A stretch of 64,000 bases of DNA from contig NZ_OBMT01000009.1 in the NCBI RefSeq assembly GCF_900217815.1, forward strand, positions 62,001 to 126,000, given 5' to 3'. Made by a program: the position numbers and the translations under genes. Below the pieces are notes generated by a model. It made no database searches and was not told the origin of the DNA. It saw nothing but the letters and a program-made list of their open reading frames with translations. The first letter of the stretch is position 1. The number at the start of each line of letters is the position of its first letter. Shown here in pieces: positions 8,041-17,507 of this stretch. Origin of the DNA: Rhodobacter maris. Its GTDB lineage: Bacteria; Pseudomonadota; Alphaproteobacteria; Rhodobacterales; Rhodobacteraceae.

Positions 8041-9572
8041 TGCATTGCACCTCTTTTTTCAATCGACGGCCAAGTCGCCCGCAAACTCTTGCGGTCGATC
8101 TTGCCGTTGCGGTTGTGGGGCAGGCTGCTGAAATGCTGGCAGATCCGGGGCTGTTTGTAGCGCGCGAGATGCGCCGCGGCATGGGCCATCATCGCGTCGG
8201 GTGCGGCCGGTCCGGTAAAGGCGAGTGCGATGATCGAGGCTTCCTCGGAAACTCTTATTTCCACCGCCGCCACCTCGCCCGCGCCCGGACAGCAGGCCAT
8301 CGTCGCCTCCACCTCAAGCGGGCTGACGCGGAAGCCGCCCGCATTCATCATATCGTCGCCCCGGCCCAGATAGGCGATCGCCCCGGCTTCGGTCATACAG
8401 ACCGTATCGCCGGTGCGGAACCATTCGCCATCCGTTGTGAACTTTGCGCGGGCTTCCTGCTCGGCCCGATAATATGTGAGGAACAGGCCCGGGTCGGAGT
8501 GATGCACGGCAAGCTCACCGGGCGTTCCGCGCGGCACTGGCGCGCCGTCAGTACCCAGAACAGCGATAGAACGGCCCGGTTGCGGCCACCCCATCGCCCC
8601 CGCAGGCGCCGGATTCGCGGGGCAGGAAGAGATGAATGTGGAGCATTCGGACATGCCGAGCGCCTCGTAGATGTCCGCGCCGGTGGCGTCCCGCCAATGC
8701 TGGCGCGTCAGCGTGGAAAGCGCTTCTCCGGCGCTCAGGCCATGCCGCAACTTCGGCAGATCAAGCTTCGGGTTCTGCTTCAACATCTGGCGGTAAACAC
8801 CTGGCACTCCTGCAAAGATTGTCGCATCAAAGCGCTTGAGCAAAAGCGGCAGCGCCCCCGGCTCAACCCCGGCCGCAGGGATCAGCGCTGTCGCCCCCAC
8901 CGACCAGGGATCCATTAATCCGGTGCCGAGCGTATAGGTCCAGTTGAAAGCACCGGCATGAAGCAACCGGTCTTCCGGCTCAAGCCCATACCAACCCTCA
9001 TGCATCATCTGCCGCGCCCAGATCGCACGATGCGCATGAGCCACCGCACGCGCCTGACCTGAGGTCCCAGACGTGAAGACGATATAGGCGAGCCGGTCGG
9101 GTACTCCCATCTGATAATCACAAGGCTGCAGGGTCTCGAAGCCGCGCAGATCCGCTTCGGAGAGGATTGTGGAGCTGCCGTCAGGCAGTGCGATGCCTTC
9201 GCCCGCCACCACGGCGGCGGGGTCGATCTGCGCCGCCATTTTCGTGATTTCTTCGCCTGTCAGCTGTGCCGAAGTCGGCACTGGCACCAACCCGACCGCG
9301 ATCGCGCCAAGAAAGGCGACGGGAAATTCGGGTGTATTGCCGAGCCGCAGGAGGACGCGGTCTCCGGGGGCGAGCCCCGCGCGCAAAAATCCGGTGCCCG
9401 CGCCGCGCACCGCCGCGGCCAGCCGGCCGTAAGACCAGCGCTCCGCACCCGTCGCGCGCAGGACTTGCAGCGCGGACTTTTCGGACAGGCGTTCGGCATG
9501 CGCCAACACATGGGCCGCCATGTTGAAGGCAGCCGGCGGGGCGGGGGGTGAGGAGGCATGGACAGAGAGCAT
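8037..9572 (-). CDS. AMP-forming acyl-CoA synthetase (benzoate-CoA ligase-like)
   Basis: This 511-residue ANL-superfamily adenylating enzyme would activate a carboxylic acid to its acyl-CoA through an acyl-AMP. The P-loop motif is FTSGTSGQARAVAHAH (about 171-186). The A5 region is YEALGMSECS, the A7/A8 region is WFRTGDTV followed by LGRGDDMMNAGGFRVSP, and the catalytic Lys motif is NRNGKIDRKSLR near the C-terminus. The overall shape is closest to benzoate/aryl or short-chain acid ligases. It is divergent from an XRE-cupin regulator 45 bases away, which may control it, and is coupled to the FrnE-like gene. The substrate is unknown. Confidence 0.88.
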   Translation of the reverse strand: MLSVHASSPPAPPAAFNMAAHVLAHAERLSEKSALQVLRATGAERWSYGRLAAAVRGAGTGFLRAGLAPGDRVLLRLGNTPEFPVAFLGAIAVGLVPVPTSAQLTGEEITKMAAQIDPAAVVAGEGIALPDGSSTILSEADLRGFETLQPCDYQMGVPDRLAYIVFTSGTSGQARAVAHAHRAIWARQMMHEGWYGLEPEDRLLHAGAFNWTYTLGTGLMDPWSVGATALIPAAGVEPGALPLLLKRFDATIFAGVPGVYRQMLKQNPKLDLPKLRHGLSAGEALSTLTRQHWRDATGADIYEALGMSECSTFISSCPANPAPAGAMGWPQPGRSIAVLGTDGAPVPRGTPGELAVHHSDPGLFLTYYRAEQEARAKFTTDGEWFRTGDTVCMTEAGAIAYLGRGDDMMNAGGFRVSPLEVEATMACCPGAGEVAAVEIRVSEEASIIALAFTGPAAPDAMMAHAAAHLARYKQPRICQHFSSLPHNRNGKIDRKSLRATWPSIEKRGAMQ

Positions 9573-9617
9573 GCCCCCTGCTACGCCGCAAGGAAGAGTG
9601 TTGCAAGCGGGGGCCGG

Positions 9618-10241
9618 ATGGGCGAGATCGACGAAACCGGGTTGATCCGGATTGCGCGCGAAAACGGACGCGAAGAGGCGCCCGAGCCAGTCGATCTGGC
9701 GCGCCGGGTGCGCGATTTACGCCATGCGCGCGGCTGGACGCTTGAGCAGGCGGCCGCGGCGATCGGGCTGGCGCGCTCGACGCTTTCGAAGATCGAGAAC
9801 GGGCAGATGTCCCCCACCTACGAAGCGTTGAAAAAGCTTGCCGACGGGCTGGAAATCTCGGTGCCGCAACTGTTTATGCCCCCCTCGAAAGCGCAGGTCA
9901 TGGGCCGGATGGCGGTGACGAAAGGCGGCGAGGGGGTCGCGCATCCAACCACCACCTATGAGCATGAGCTGCTCGCAAGTGGTTTGAGCCAGAAGAAAAT
10001 GCTGCCCTATCGTGCCCGGATCCGCGCGCGCGCATTCGAAGAATTCGAGGGTTGGGTGCGCCACGACGGCGAGGAATTTCTGCTCGTGCTGACCGGGATC
10101 GTGCGGTTGTTCACCGAATTTTACGCGCCCGTCGAACTGCGCCGTGGCGACAGCGCTTATTACGATGCGACGATGGGCCACAATCTGGTCTCAGTCAGCA
10201 CAGAAGATGCGACGGTCCTTTGGGTAACCTCGCTCGGTTAG
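9618..10241 (+). CDS. XRE-family regulator with C-terminal cupin domain
   Basis: This 207-residue two-domain regulator has an HTH at about residues 27-82 (ARRVRDLRHARGWTLEQAAA, then GLARSTLSKIENGQMSPTYEAL) and a cupin sensor domain at about 130-207 (HDGEEFLLVLTG, then LRRGDSAYYDATMGH). I use the ATG at 9618, since an earlier in-frame ATG overlaps the divergent ligase gene start. Proteins of this layout often control the neighbouring metabolic gene in response to a small molecule held in the cupin barrel. Here the divergent acyl-CoA ligase is the obvious candidate target (inference from context). Confidence 0.88.
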   Translation: MGEIDETGLIRIARENGREEAPEPVDLARRVRDLRHARGWTLEQAAAAIGLARSTLSKIENGQMSPTYEALKKLADGLEISVPQLFMPPSKAQVMGRMAVTKGGEGVAHPTTTYEHELLASGLSQKKMLPYRARIRARAFEEFEGWVRHDGEEFLLVLTGIVRLFTEFYAPVELRRGDSAYYDATMGHNLVSVSTEDATVLWVTSLG

Positions 10242-10279
10242 ATAATTGACATCGAAAATAACGCCTTGCGCGTTATTGT

Positions 10280-10600
10280 TCAGTTGCCATCATCGCCAAA
10301 ACGAGAATCGTCGTCGTATTCGTCCTCACCATCAGGGACATATTTCTGGCTCAGCGCGATCGACCGATTGTCGTGACGCGGGTCCATCACCACGTCGGAA
10401 GGCAATTCGCCCGAGAGCCATTCGCGGATCTCGGCGCGGGTTTCCTCTACTTCCTGGCCGCTCAACTCGCTCAGGTAGAGGATGAAAGCGCGTTGATCCC
10501 CGTCGATCTCGTCGAGTTCCGCTTCCTCGGCCGCGGGCCAGCGGTCGAGGATCGCCTCGTAGAACGCAGACCAGTTTTCCTGAACGTGATGCCATTTCAT
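10280..10600 (-). CDS. CsbD-like small acidic stress protein
   Basis: This 106-residue protein starts at the ATG at 10600, which has GAGGAGA upstream; a longer frame without a ribosome site overlaps the lipoprotein gene. The N-terminal part (W..VQENW..F...ILDRW, then ELDEIDGDQ) follows the spacing of the CsbD family, small hydrophilic proteins induced in general stress. The C-terminal 40 residues are unusually rich in Asp and Glu (DGEDEYDDDSRFGDDGN), which is longer and more acidic than typical CsbD. It is downstream of a tiny entericidin-like gene, another stress-associated family, on the same strand. The CsbD call is moderate; no enzymatic role is expected. Confidence 0.6.
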   Translation of the reverse strand: MKWHHVQENWSAFYEAILDRWPAAEEAELDEIDGDQRAFILYLSELSGQEVEETRAEIREWLSGELPSDVVMDPRHDNRSIALSQKYVPDGEDEYDDDSRFGDDGN

Positions 10601-10685
10601 CGCGGTCTCCTCTCGCCCCGGCCGATCCGGTCCGGCAATCTTGCGCTGCATTGCGTGGTGTGAAAAGCGGAAAACGTCGCCCGCA

Positions 10686-10802
10686 TCAGAGCCAGCTTTG
10701 CACCCGTCGTGCGCCTCCTGAGACATCGTCGCCGATACCCGCCACCGTGTTGCAGCTCGCAAGTGCCGCGCCCAGCGCGACCAGAAGGATCAGATTTCTC
10801 AT
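10686..10802 (-). CDS. Entericidin-family small lipoprotein
   Basis: This 38-residue gene reads MRNLILLVALGAALASCNTV and then a Gly/Asp-containing mature part ending VQSWL. It has a lipoprotein signal peptide with lipobox LASC (Cys17), and after the Cys the short AGIGDDVSGG stretch is typical of entericidin A/B. In enterobacteria this family forms an antidote/toxin pair of membrane lipoproteins; here only one member is seen. The ATG overlaps the stop of the upstream solute-binding protein gene by 4 bases (ATGA), so translation is probably coupled. It is easily missed because of its size. Confidence 0.8.
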   Translation of the reverse strand: MRNLILLVALGAALASCNTVAGIGDDVSGGARRVQSWL

Positions 10803-12646
10803 TGTTCTGCCTCATTCCACCAGGCATCGGGCGTGACACCCGGCCAATCCCCATATAGCGGGATTTCCGGAGGAATGTGAAGATTGGCACTGTGTGCGAC
10901 CCGGGCAACCGGTGAGAACCAGACCGGTATGACATATCGACCGGCGGTGAGAATACGGTCAAGGGCTTGTACTGCATGAGTAAAATCATCGCTATCCCGA
11001 GCCTCGAGAAGCTTTGCGATCATCGCGTCAGCGGCAGGAGACGCCATGCCCATGAGGTTGCGAGAGCCCGGCTCGCGCGCCCCTTGCGAGCCCCAGTAAA
11101 GATATTGCTCGTTGCCCGGCGAAGGCGAGGTCGCCACCCAGAACCAGGTCATATCGAAATCGTATTGTGTCTTGCGGGCCTGATATTGTGCATCGTCGAC
11201 GATTGTGACCGTGGGAAAGATGCCGAGCTGGCGCAAGGCTTCTGCATAGATATCGACCACAGATTGCGCCTCGCTCATGCCTTGTTGCAGCACGATCTCG
11301 AACCGGAAGGCGGTACCTTCCCCATTTCGGAGCACACCTTGATCATCGGCGTTCCAACCGGCCTCGGAAAGCAGGCTCAACGCCTTTCGCATATTGCGTC
11401 GATTTGATAGTGAACCATCTGACGTGGGAAACGTATACCCCTCAATCGTTCCCGGAAGTAGTTCAGCCTTAAACGGTTTCAGGAGCGCCGCGACGTCACC
11501 CTCCGCCACGCCGGGCTGCATCGCCAGCGCGGAATGGCCGAAATAGGAGGTGATGCGCGGCTCAAGGCCGCCGGTGAGCGTGGCATTGATGAATTCGAAG
11601 TTGAACGCCTCGATCAGCGCCTCGCGCACGCGCCAGTCGGAAAATTGCGACCGGCGCGTATTCATGACCAACCCCTTGATGCCCGAAGGTGTGGCGCGCG
11701 GGATTTCACTTTTCACCACGCGGCCCGCGTTCAGCAGTGGAAAATCGTAGTCTTGCGCCCATTTCACCGGGTTGTCTTCGCGATAGAGATCGATCTCCCC
11801 GGCCTTGAAGGCTTCGAAGATCCCCCCCGGATCACTGAAATAATCCCAGCGCATCGTATCGAAATTCTGCAAGCCTCTGGCAATCGGCAGATCTTTCGCC
11901 CACCAATCCGGGTTGCGCTTGAGCGTGATCTCCCGGCCCATCTCCACCCGATCCACCAGATAGGGCCCCGAACCGACCGGAACGATCTGTGTTTCAGTTT
12001 CGAAATCAAGGCCTTGCCACTGCGCTTTTTCGAGCACCGGACGCATTCCCATCAGCAGAGCAAGCTCCCGGTTCGGCTCCGTGAAAGTGATGCGCAGGCT
12101 GCGCGGCCCGGTCCGGGCAATGCTGGCCACCTTACTCCAGGCGTTGCGATAGCGCGGCGCGCCTTTGGTCCCGAGGGTCTCGTAAGACCAGATCACATCG
12201 TCGACCGTGACCGGTGCGCCATCAGAAAAACGAGCTTCCGGGCGGAGCGTAAACGCAACCCAATTGCGTTCGGGATCGGTCTCCACACTTTCAGCCAGGA
12301 GCCCGTAGAGCGTGAAGGGCTCGTCATAGCTGCGGCTCATCAGCGACTCCGCAACATAGGCGCCGATGCCCTGTGCCGGACGGCCCTGCAGGATCCAGGG
12401 GTTGAGCGAGTCGAAGCTGCCTGATTCGGAAAGCCGAATCGTTCCCCCCTTGGGGGCAGCAGGATTGGCATAAGGCAGGTGGGCAAAACCCGGCGCGAGC
12501 GCGGGCGCCCCATACATGGCGAGGGCCAGTTGCGGCCCCGAGTCGATTCCCTGCGCCGGTCCGGCCATAACGATGCCCGCCTCCAAAACCGGCGCAAAGG
12601 CCAGTGACATTAGGGTGATGGCGCGGAAAATGACCGGTCCGGGCAT
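10799..12646 (-). CDS. Family 5 extracellular solute-binding protein (YejA-like), orphan
   Basis: This 615-residue periplasmic receptor of the peptide/oligopeptide ABC family has the length of the YejA subgroup. A signal peptide (about residues 1-28) is followed by a start region typical of that subgroup (LPYANPAAPKGGTIRLSESG, FDSLNPWILQG) and the conserved RPEARFSDGAPVTVDDVIWS. No permease or ATPase genes are adjacent, so it must work with a distant transporter or as a stand-alone receptor. It is followed, with a 4-base overlap, by the entericidin-like gene. The peptide-like ligand is inferred from the family. Confidence 0.88.
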   Translation of the reverse strand: MPGPVIFRAITLMSLAFAPVLEAGIVMAGPAQGIDSGPQLALAMYGAPALAPGFAHLPYANPAAPKGGTIRLSESGSFDSLNPWILQGRPAQGIGAYVAESLMSRSYDEPFTLYGLLAESVETDPERNWVAFTLRPEARFSDGAPVTVDDVIWSYETLGTKGAPRYRNAWSKVASIARTGPRSLRITFTEPNRELALLMGMRPVLEKAQWQGLDFETETQIVPVGSGPYLVDRVEMGREITLKRNPDWWAKDLPIARGLQNFDTMRWDYFSDPGGIFEAFKAGEIDLYREDNPVKWAQDYDFPLLNAGRVVKSEIPRATPSGIKGLVMNTRRSQFSDWRVREALIEAFNFEFINATLTGGLEPRITSYFGHSALAMQPGVAEGDVAALLKPFKAELLPGTIEGYTFPTSDGSLSNRRNMRKALSLLSEAGWNADDQGVLRNGEGTAFRFEIVLQQGMSEAQSVVDIYAEALRQLGIFPTVTIVDDAQYQARKTQYDFDMTWFWVATSPSPGNEQYLYWGSQGAREPGSRNLMGMASPAADAMIAKLLEARDSDDFTHAVQALDRILTAGRYVIPVWFSPVARVAHSANLHIPPEIPLYGDWPGVTPDAWWNEAEQ

Positions 12647-12720
12647 CGCAACAATCCTTGTTTTCCTGCGTTTTCAGGTGGGAAGCTACCGCGGTGCGGA
12701 GCGGGAGGCAAACTTTTCCC

Positions 12721-12749
12721 TTGGAAGCGGAGCCGAGCAGGCATATAAA
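12721..12749 (+). promoter_or_regulatory. Sigma70-type promoter of the candidate small RNA
   Basis: TTGGAA at 12721-12726 and TATAAA at 12744-12749 are separated by 17 bases, a near-consensus housekeeping promoter. The nearest downstream element is a hairpin plus terminator rather than a gene. Confidence 0.6.
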
Positions 12750-12755
12750 GATTTC

Positions 12756-12834
12756 ACTGCTCGATAGGTTTCTTGCCTGTATGAAACCTGCCTCATGACT
12801 TGACGCCCGCCTTGTGCGGGCGTCTTTTTCTTTT
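12756..12834 (+). ncRNA. Candidate intergenic small RNA (about 75-80 nt)
   Basis: A strong promoter is followed at once by two hairpins and a T-run, with no open frame of note between. Hairpin 1 pairs 12766-12772 with 12783-12789 (7 bp, 10-base loop TTGCCTGTAT). A single-stranded GCCTCATGACTT linker follows. Hairpin 2 is a Rho-independent terminator pairing 12802-12810 with 12816-12824 (9 bp, loop CTTGT) and then TTTTTCTTTT. The layout is that of a trans-acting sRNA. I do not recognise the family. An alternative is a very short leader whose transcription nearly always stops before bdhA. Confidence 0.6.
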
Positions 12835-12872
12835 CGCCGGTCGGGTGCACTCACGAAATTTCGATCAGTCGC

Positions 12873-12894
12873 GCGGTTCCAGTTGCGGAACCGC
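12873..12894 (+). promoter_or_regulatory. Inverted repeat in the bdhA upstream region
   Basis: GCGGTTCC and GGAACCGC form a perfect 8-bp stem with a 6-base loop, 48 bases before the bdhA start. It could be an operator or a 5'-UTR hairpin; there is no T-run. Confidence 0.45.
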
Positions 12895-12941
12895 AGCGCG
12901 CCGGTGCTTGTTAGGGACAAGATATTTCAAAGGAGGATATC

Positions 12942-13715
12942 ATGAGCCTGAAGGGCAAGATCGCCATCATCACCGGATCGAATTCGGGCATCGGCCTTGG
13001 CGTAGCGCGCGAACTGGCGCGTGCTGGCGCCGATGTGGTGCTCAATTCCTTTACCGATCGCGACGAGGATCATGCGCTTGCCGCCGCTCTGGGGAAGGAA
13101 TTCAGCGTCAACGCGCGCTACATCAAGGCCGATATGTCGAAGGGGGCAGAGTGCCGCGCGCTTGTTGAGCAGGCCGGGCGCTGCGATATTCTCGTCAACA
13201 ACGCCGGCATTCAGCATGTGGCCGCGGTTGATGAATTCCCGCCGGAAAAATGGGATGCGATCCTCGCGATCAACCTTTCTTCCGCCTTTCACACCACCGC
13301 TGCGGCGCTGCCGATGATGCGCAAAGCGGGTTGGGGGCGTGTGGTGAACGTTGCCTCGGCGCATGGGTTGACCGCCTCGCCGTTCAAATCCGCCTATGTT
13401 GCGGCGAAGCACGGCGTGGTTGGTTTGACGAAGACAGTCGCGCTCGAAACCGCCGAGGAGCCGATCACCTGCAATGCGATCTGCCCGGGCTATGTACTCA
13501 CGCCGCTCGTGGAGGCGCAGATCCCCGACCAGATGAAAGTGCATGACATGGACCGCGAGACGGTGATCCGCGAGGTGATGCTGACGCGTCAGCCCTCGAA
13601 AGAATTCGCGACCGTGGAGCAAATCGGCGGCACGGCGGTGTTTCTGTGCTCGGATGCTGCGGCGCAAATCACCGGCACCACGATCTCGGTCGATGGCGGC
13701 TGGACGGCCCTTTGA
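12942..13715 (+). CDS. bdhA: D-3-hydroxybutyrate dehydrogenase
   Basis: This NAD-dependent short-chain dehydrogenase interconverts 3-hydroxybutyrate and acetoacetate in poly-3-hydroxybutyrate breakdown. It has 257 residues. The cofactor motif is TGSNSGIGLG (residues 11-20), the NNAG motif is near residue 88, the catalytic Ser is in NVASAHG, and the catalytic Tyr and Lys are in SAYVAAKHG. The C-terminal ITGTTISVDGGWTAL is typical of BdhA. AAAGGAGG lies at optimal distance before the ATG. It appears monocistronic, with a convergent DUF502 gene downstream. Confidence 0.93.
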   Translation: MSLKGKIAIITGSNSGIGLGVARELARAGADVVLNSFTDRDEDHALAAALGKEFSVNARYIKADMSKGAECRALVEQAGRCDILVNNAGIQHVAAVDEFPPEKWDAILAINLSSAFHTTAAALPMMRKAGWGRVVNVASAHGLTASPFKSAYVAAKHGVVGLTKTVALETAEEPITCNAICPGYVLTPLVEAQIPDQMKVHDMDRETVIREVMLTRQPSKEFATVEQIGGTAVFLCSDAAAQITGTTISVDGGWTAL

Positions 13716-13733
13716 GCCAGCTCAGGAGGCGGC

Positions 13734-14492
13734 TCAGGCCGCCTCCGGGTCTTTTTCCGGCGCTTTAACGATTTTCTTTTCTGTTTTCCAGCCAGTGCGT
13801 TGCTCGACGATCTTCTTATCGTTCGGATAGACGAGCCCGGCCGAGATGATCAGCTTCGCCGCATCTTCCACCGTCATGTCAAGATAACTGATTTCGCTTT
13901 CCGGCACGAACAGCAGAAAGCCCGAGGTCGGGTTCGGCGTGGTGGGCAGGAAGACCGAAACGAGCGGGTCATCTGCTGCGCCGTTCGCCGCCACTTCACC
14001 CTTGGCGCGCGAGGAGACGAAGGCGATCGCTTTGAGGCCCTTGCGCGGATATTCGATGATGCAGGCCCGGTCGAACTTCGTGTCACCCGTGCTCAGCACG
14101 GTTTCGGCGATCTGTTTTACGCCATTGTAGACCGAGCGCACGATCGGCGTGCGGTCCACGAGCCCCTCGCCAAAACGAATGATGGCGCGGCCAATGAAGT
14201 TGCGCGCCAATGCGCCCACGACGATGGTGAAGATCAGGAAGATCACCACGCCCACGCCGCGCAGATTGGTGCCGACATAGGTTTCGGGCTGCAGATGGGT
14301 GGGGATGAAGGGCAGCACCCAACCATCCACCATCCCGGCCACGCTCCACATCAGCCAGAGCGTCAGCGCAACCGGTGAAATCACCACCAGCCCGGTCAGG
14401 AAGGAGGCCCGGAGCCCCGCCAGCAGGCCGCGTTTATGCGGGTGCTGGTTGTCGGCGTCGTGGGGCGGCGGGGCATTTTCGGGTTGGGTCAT
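13734..14492 (-). CDS. DUF502 family membrane protein
   Basis: This 252-residue protein of unknown function belongs to the DUF502 family. I start it at the ATG at 14492; a longer frame begins inside psuG. After a polar N-terminus rich in Pro and His, two membrane segments lie at about residues 25-50 and 78-100 (GVVIFLIFTIVVGALARNFI). A conserved soluble part follows, with VDRTPIVRSVYNGVKQIAET and the SGFLLFVPESEI stretch seen in the family. The C-terminus is charged. It lies downstream of psuK-psuG on the same strand, but the relation is unclear. Confidence 0.85.
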   Translation of the reverse strand: MTQPENAPPPHDADNQHPHKRGLLAGLRASFLTGLVVISPVALTLWLMWSVAGMVDGWVLPFIPTHLQPETYVGTNLRGVGVVIFLIFTIVVGALARNFIGRAIIRFGEGLVDRTPIVRSVYNGVKQIAETVLSTGDTKFDRACIIEYPRKGLKAIAFVSSRAKGEVAANGAADDPLVSVFLPTTPNPTSGFLLFVPESEISYLDMTVEDAAKLIISAGLVYPNDKKIVEQRTGWKTEKKIVKAPEKDPEAA

Positions 14493-14562
14493 GAAGGGGC
14501 CGGATCTGAGGGACTTTCGGATCAGGTAAGCACGCCCCCGGCCGAAAGCAATCCACCAGACC

Positions 14563-15470
<908 letters not shown>

Positions 15471-15474
<4 letters not shown>

Positions 15475-16397
15475 AGGCTCTGATCTCCGGAAACATAACG
15501 GGCGGCGGCGGTGAGGGCGCGCGCAAGCGCTTCGGCGCGAGAGGCGCCCTCGCACTCGGCCACGAGATGGGCCGCCATGAACGTGTCGCCCGCGCCGGTG
15601 ACGCGGGTGACGAGAACCTCGGGGGGCGCGGCCGAGATCACGCCCTTCTCGCCACAACCATCGGCCGCGGCACGCCCGCCATCGGTGACAAGGACGCGCC
15701 GCGCGCCGCGTGCGATCACGCCGGCGGCGGCCGTCTCGGCGCTTTCGAAGTTGCGCTGGCACAGAATGCCCGCCTCTTCGCGGTTGAGATAGAGCGTGGC
15801 CCCCGAATGGGTGAGAAGCGGGGCGAGCCGCTCGGCCTTGCCCGGGCTTGCCGGCGCCACGCGCAGATCGGCGCGGGCAAAGAGCGGGTCGCGCGCGATC
15901 TGCGCCAGAAGCTGTTGCGTCAGGTTGCCGTCGAGCGCGATCGGCCCCTCCCAGGGCGCCTCCGGACTGCCTAGACGGCCATCCGCCAGCGCGCGCAGGA
16001 TCTTGTCGCCCGCCGCCTCAAGGCTGTGGGCATCGGCCACCGCTGCAATCAGCCCGTTCGCCCCCTCGATCGCCATATAGCGATCGGTCGGCAGGTCGTC
16101 GGAACGGTAGATATAGTGACAGTCGATCCCCATCGCCTCGGCCGCGCGCATGAGTTCCGCCCCCTGTGCATCGCGCCCGATTGCGGTGAGTACCGCGGGG
16201 GTGAGGCCGAAGCGGGTGAGCGTCATGGCAATATTCATCGCCACTCCGCCCGGCAGGCGCGAGATCCGCCCCGCCACATCGGCGCCCGCGCGCATGTGAA
16301 AGGGCGTGCGGCCAATGATGTCCCACAGAACGGAGCCGATGCAGAGAATGTCGGGGGGCGGGGTCTCGGGCACGGACGCCTCGGGGTTATGGGTCAT
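15471..16397 (-). CDS. psuK: Pseudouridine kinase, PfkB family
   Basis: PsuK phosphorylates pseudouridine to pseudouridine 5'-phosphate, feeding PsuG. It has 308 residues from the ATG at 16397. PfkB signatures are the N-terminal sugar-binding Gly-rich stretch ([20 protein letters not shown]) and the C-terminal catalytic [13 protein letters not shown], with Asp as the base. The assignment to pseudouridine rather than ribose or fructose rests on the 4-base overlap with psuG. Upstream lies a 24-bp inverted repeat shared with the divergent rpsB. Confidence 0.88.
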
Positions 16398-16471
16398 GCC
16401 CCTTGGTGCTATGGCTGTTCGCCGGACGCAAGGGGGGCTCTGCCCCCCACGGCGCTTTCGCGCCTCCCCCC

Positions 16472-16539
16472 GGGATATTTGGGGCAAGATGAAAGGGCCA
16501 AAACAGCGAACGCCGCTTTCATCTTGCGCCAAATATCCC
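16472..16539. repeat. Long inverted repeat, two copies of a dispersed intergenic element
   Basis: The 24-base arms at 16472-16495 and 16516-16539 are reverse complements with one mismatch, separated by 20 bases. Each arm carries the core GATATTTGG(G/C)GCAAGATGAA, which recurs at 25416, 58394 and in part at 58834. As RNA it would form a very stable hairpin in either direction. Confidence 0.8.
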
Positions 16540-16599
16540 CGCCGGAGGCTCCCGCAGCTGCGATTTGCGGGCCTTGGGGCAGGGAGAAGGGCAGGGGGC

Positions 16600-16628
16600 T
16601 TGCCATATCCGTCGGAATCCCCTAAAGG
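16600..16628 (+). promoter_or_regulatory. Probable rpsB promoter
   Basis: TTGCCA (16600-16605) and TAAAGG (16623-16628) are spaced by 17 bases. The -35 is good and the -10 weak. This would give a GC-rich leader of about 110 nt, in keeping with the structured leaders of ribosomal protein S2 mRNAs. Confidence 0.4.
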
Positions 16629-16743
16629 GCGCACACTTCACAGGCGGAGGCGGGCCGGCGGCGGGAGACATCCCCGTTTGGTCCACCGGTTGGGGGCAAC
16701 CCTGAAATCCTCCGCTCAGGCGCAAACCGGAAAGGAATGGAAC

Positions 16744-17499
16744 ATGGCGCTTCCCGATTTCTCGATGCGTCAGCTCTTGGAAGCTGGCGTTCACTATGGC
16801 CACCAGACGCAACGCTGGAACCCGCGCATGGCGGAGTTCATCTATGGCGAGCGCAACGGTATCCACATCCTCGATCTGACCCAGACCGTGCCGATGCTCG
16901 ACGCCGCGCTCAACGTGGTGCGCGAGACCGTCGCCAAGGGCGGCCGTGTGCTCTTTGTCGGCACCAAGCGTCAGGCCTCCAAAGCCGTCGCCGAAGCCGC
17001 TGAAAAATGCGCGCAATACTACATGAACCACCGCTGGCTCGGTGGCACGCTGACGAACTGGAAAACCGTTTCCCAGTCGATCGCGCGGCTCAAGCACATC
17101 GACGAGATCATGGCCTCGGGCGCCGAAGGCCTGACCAAGAAAGAGCGTCTGGGCATGGAACGCGAGCAGGCCAAACTGCAAGCCTCGCTTGGTGGCATCC
17201 GCGAAATGGGCGGTCTGCCGGACCTGCTCTTCGTGATCGACGTGTCGAAAGAAGACCTCGCAATTCTCGAAGCGCAGAAGCTCGGCATCCCGGTTGTGGC
17301 CGTGGTCGACACGAACTGCTCGCCCAAGGGCGTTGACTACATCATTCCCGGCAACGATGACGCCGCCCGCGCCATCGCGCTTTATTGCGATCTGGTGAGC
17401 CGCGCCGCGCTCGACGGCATGAGCGCCCAGATGGGCGCCGCCGGTGTGGACCTCGGCGCTCTGGAAGAGGCGCCGGCCGAAGAGGCCGCGGAGGCCTGA
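16744..17499 (+). CDS. rpsB: 30S ribosomal protein S2
   Basis: S2 is a late-assembling small-subunit protein needed for translation initiation. It has 251 residues from the ATG at 16744, which follows GGAAAGGAA. The N-terminal [20 protein letters not shown], the [12 protein letters not shown] stretch and the [10 protein letters not shown] motif are diagnostic. The Ala/Glu-rich C-terminal tail ([11 protein letters not shown]) is common in alphaproteobacteria. It is followed by tsf, the usual partner, after a short hairpin. Confidence 0.97.
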   Translation: MALPDFSMRQLLEAGVHYGHQTQRWNPRMAEFIYGERNGIHILDLTQTVPMLDAALNVVRETVAKGGRVLFVGTKRQASKAVAEAAEKCAQYYMNHRWLGGTLTNWKTVSQSIARLKHIDEIMASGAEGLTKKERLGMEREQAKLQASLGGIREMGGLPDLLFVIDVSKEDLAILEAQKLGIPVVAVVDTNCSPKGVDYIIPGNDDAARAIALYCDLVSRAALDGMSAQMGAAGVDLGALEEAPAEEAAEA

Positions 17500-17507
17500 T
17501 TTTGCGG

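Larger units (their letters stand above)
12647..12941. other. Intergenic region between the solute-binding protein gene and bdhA
   Basis: This 295-bp region holds the candidate small RNA with its promoter and terminator (12721-12834) and an 8-bp GC-rich inverted repeat (12873-12894) in the probable bdhA leader, followed by a strong AGGAGG ribosome site before bdhA. Confidence 0.7.
16398..16743. other. psuK-rpsB divergent intergenic region
   Basis: This 346-bp region holds a large inverted repeat (16472-16539, two copies of a dispersed element) and, nearer rpsB, a promoter-like pair (TTGCCA 16600-16605 and TAAAGG 16623-16628, 17-base spacing). A GC-rich leader of about 110 bases precedes rpsB. 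No convincing gene is present; the long frame running through it in front of rpsB is an unused extension. Confidence 0.6.
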
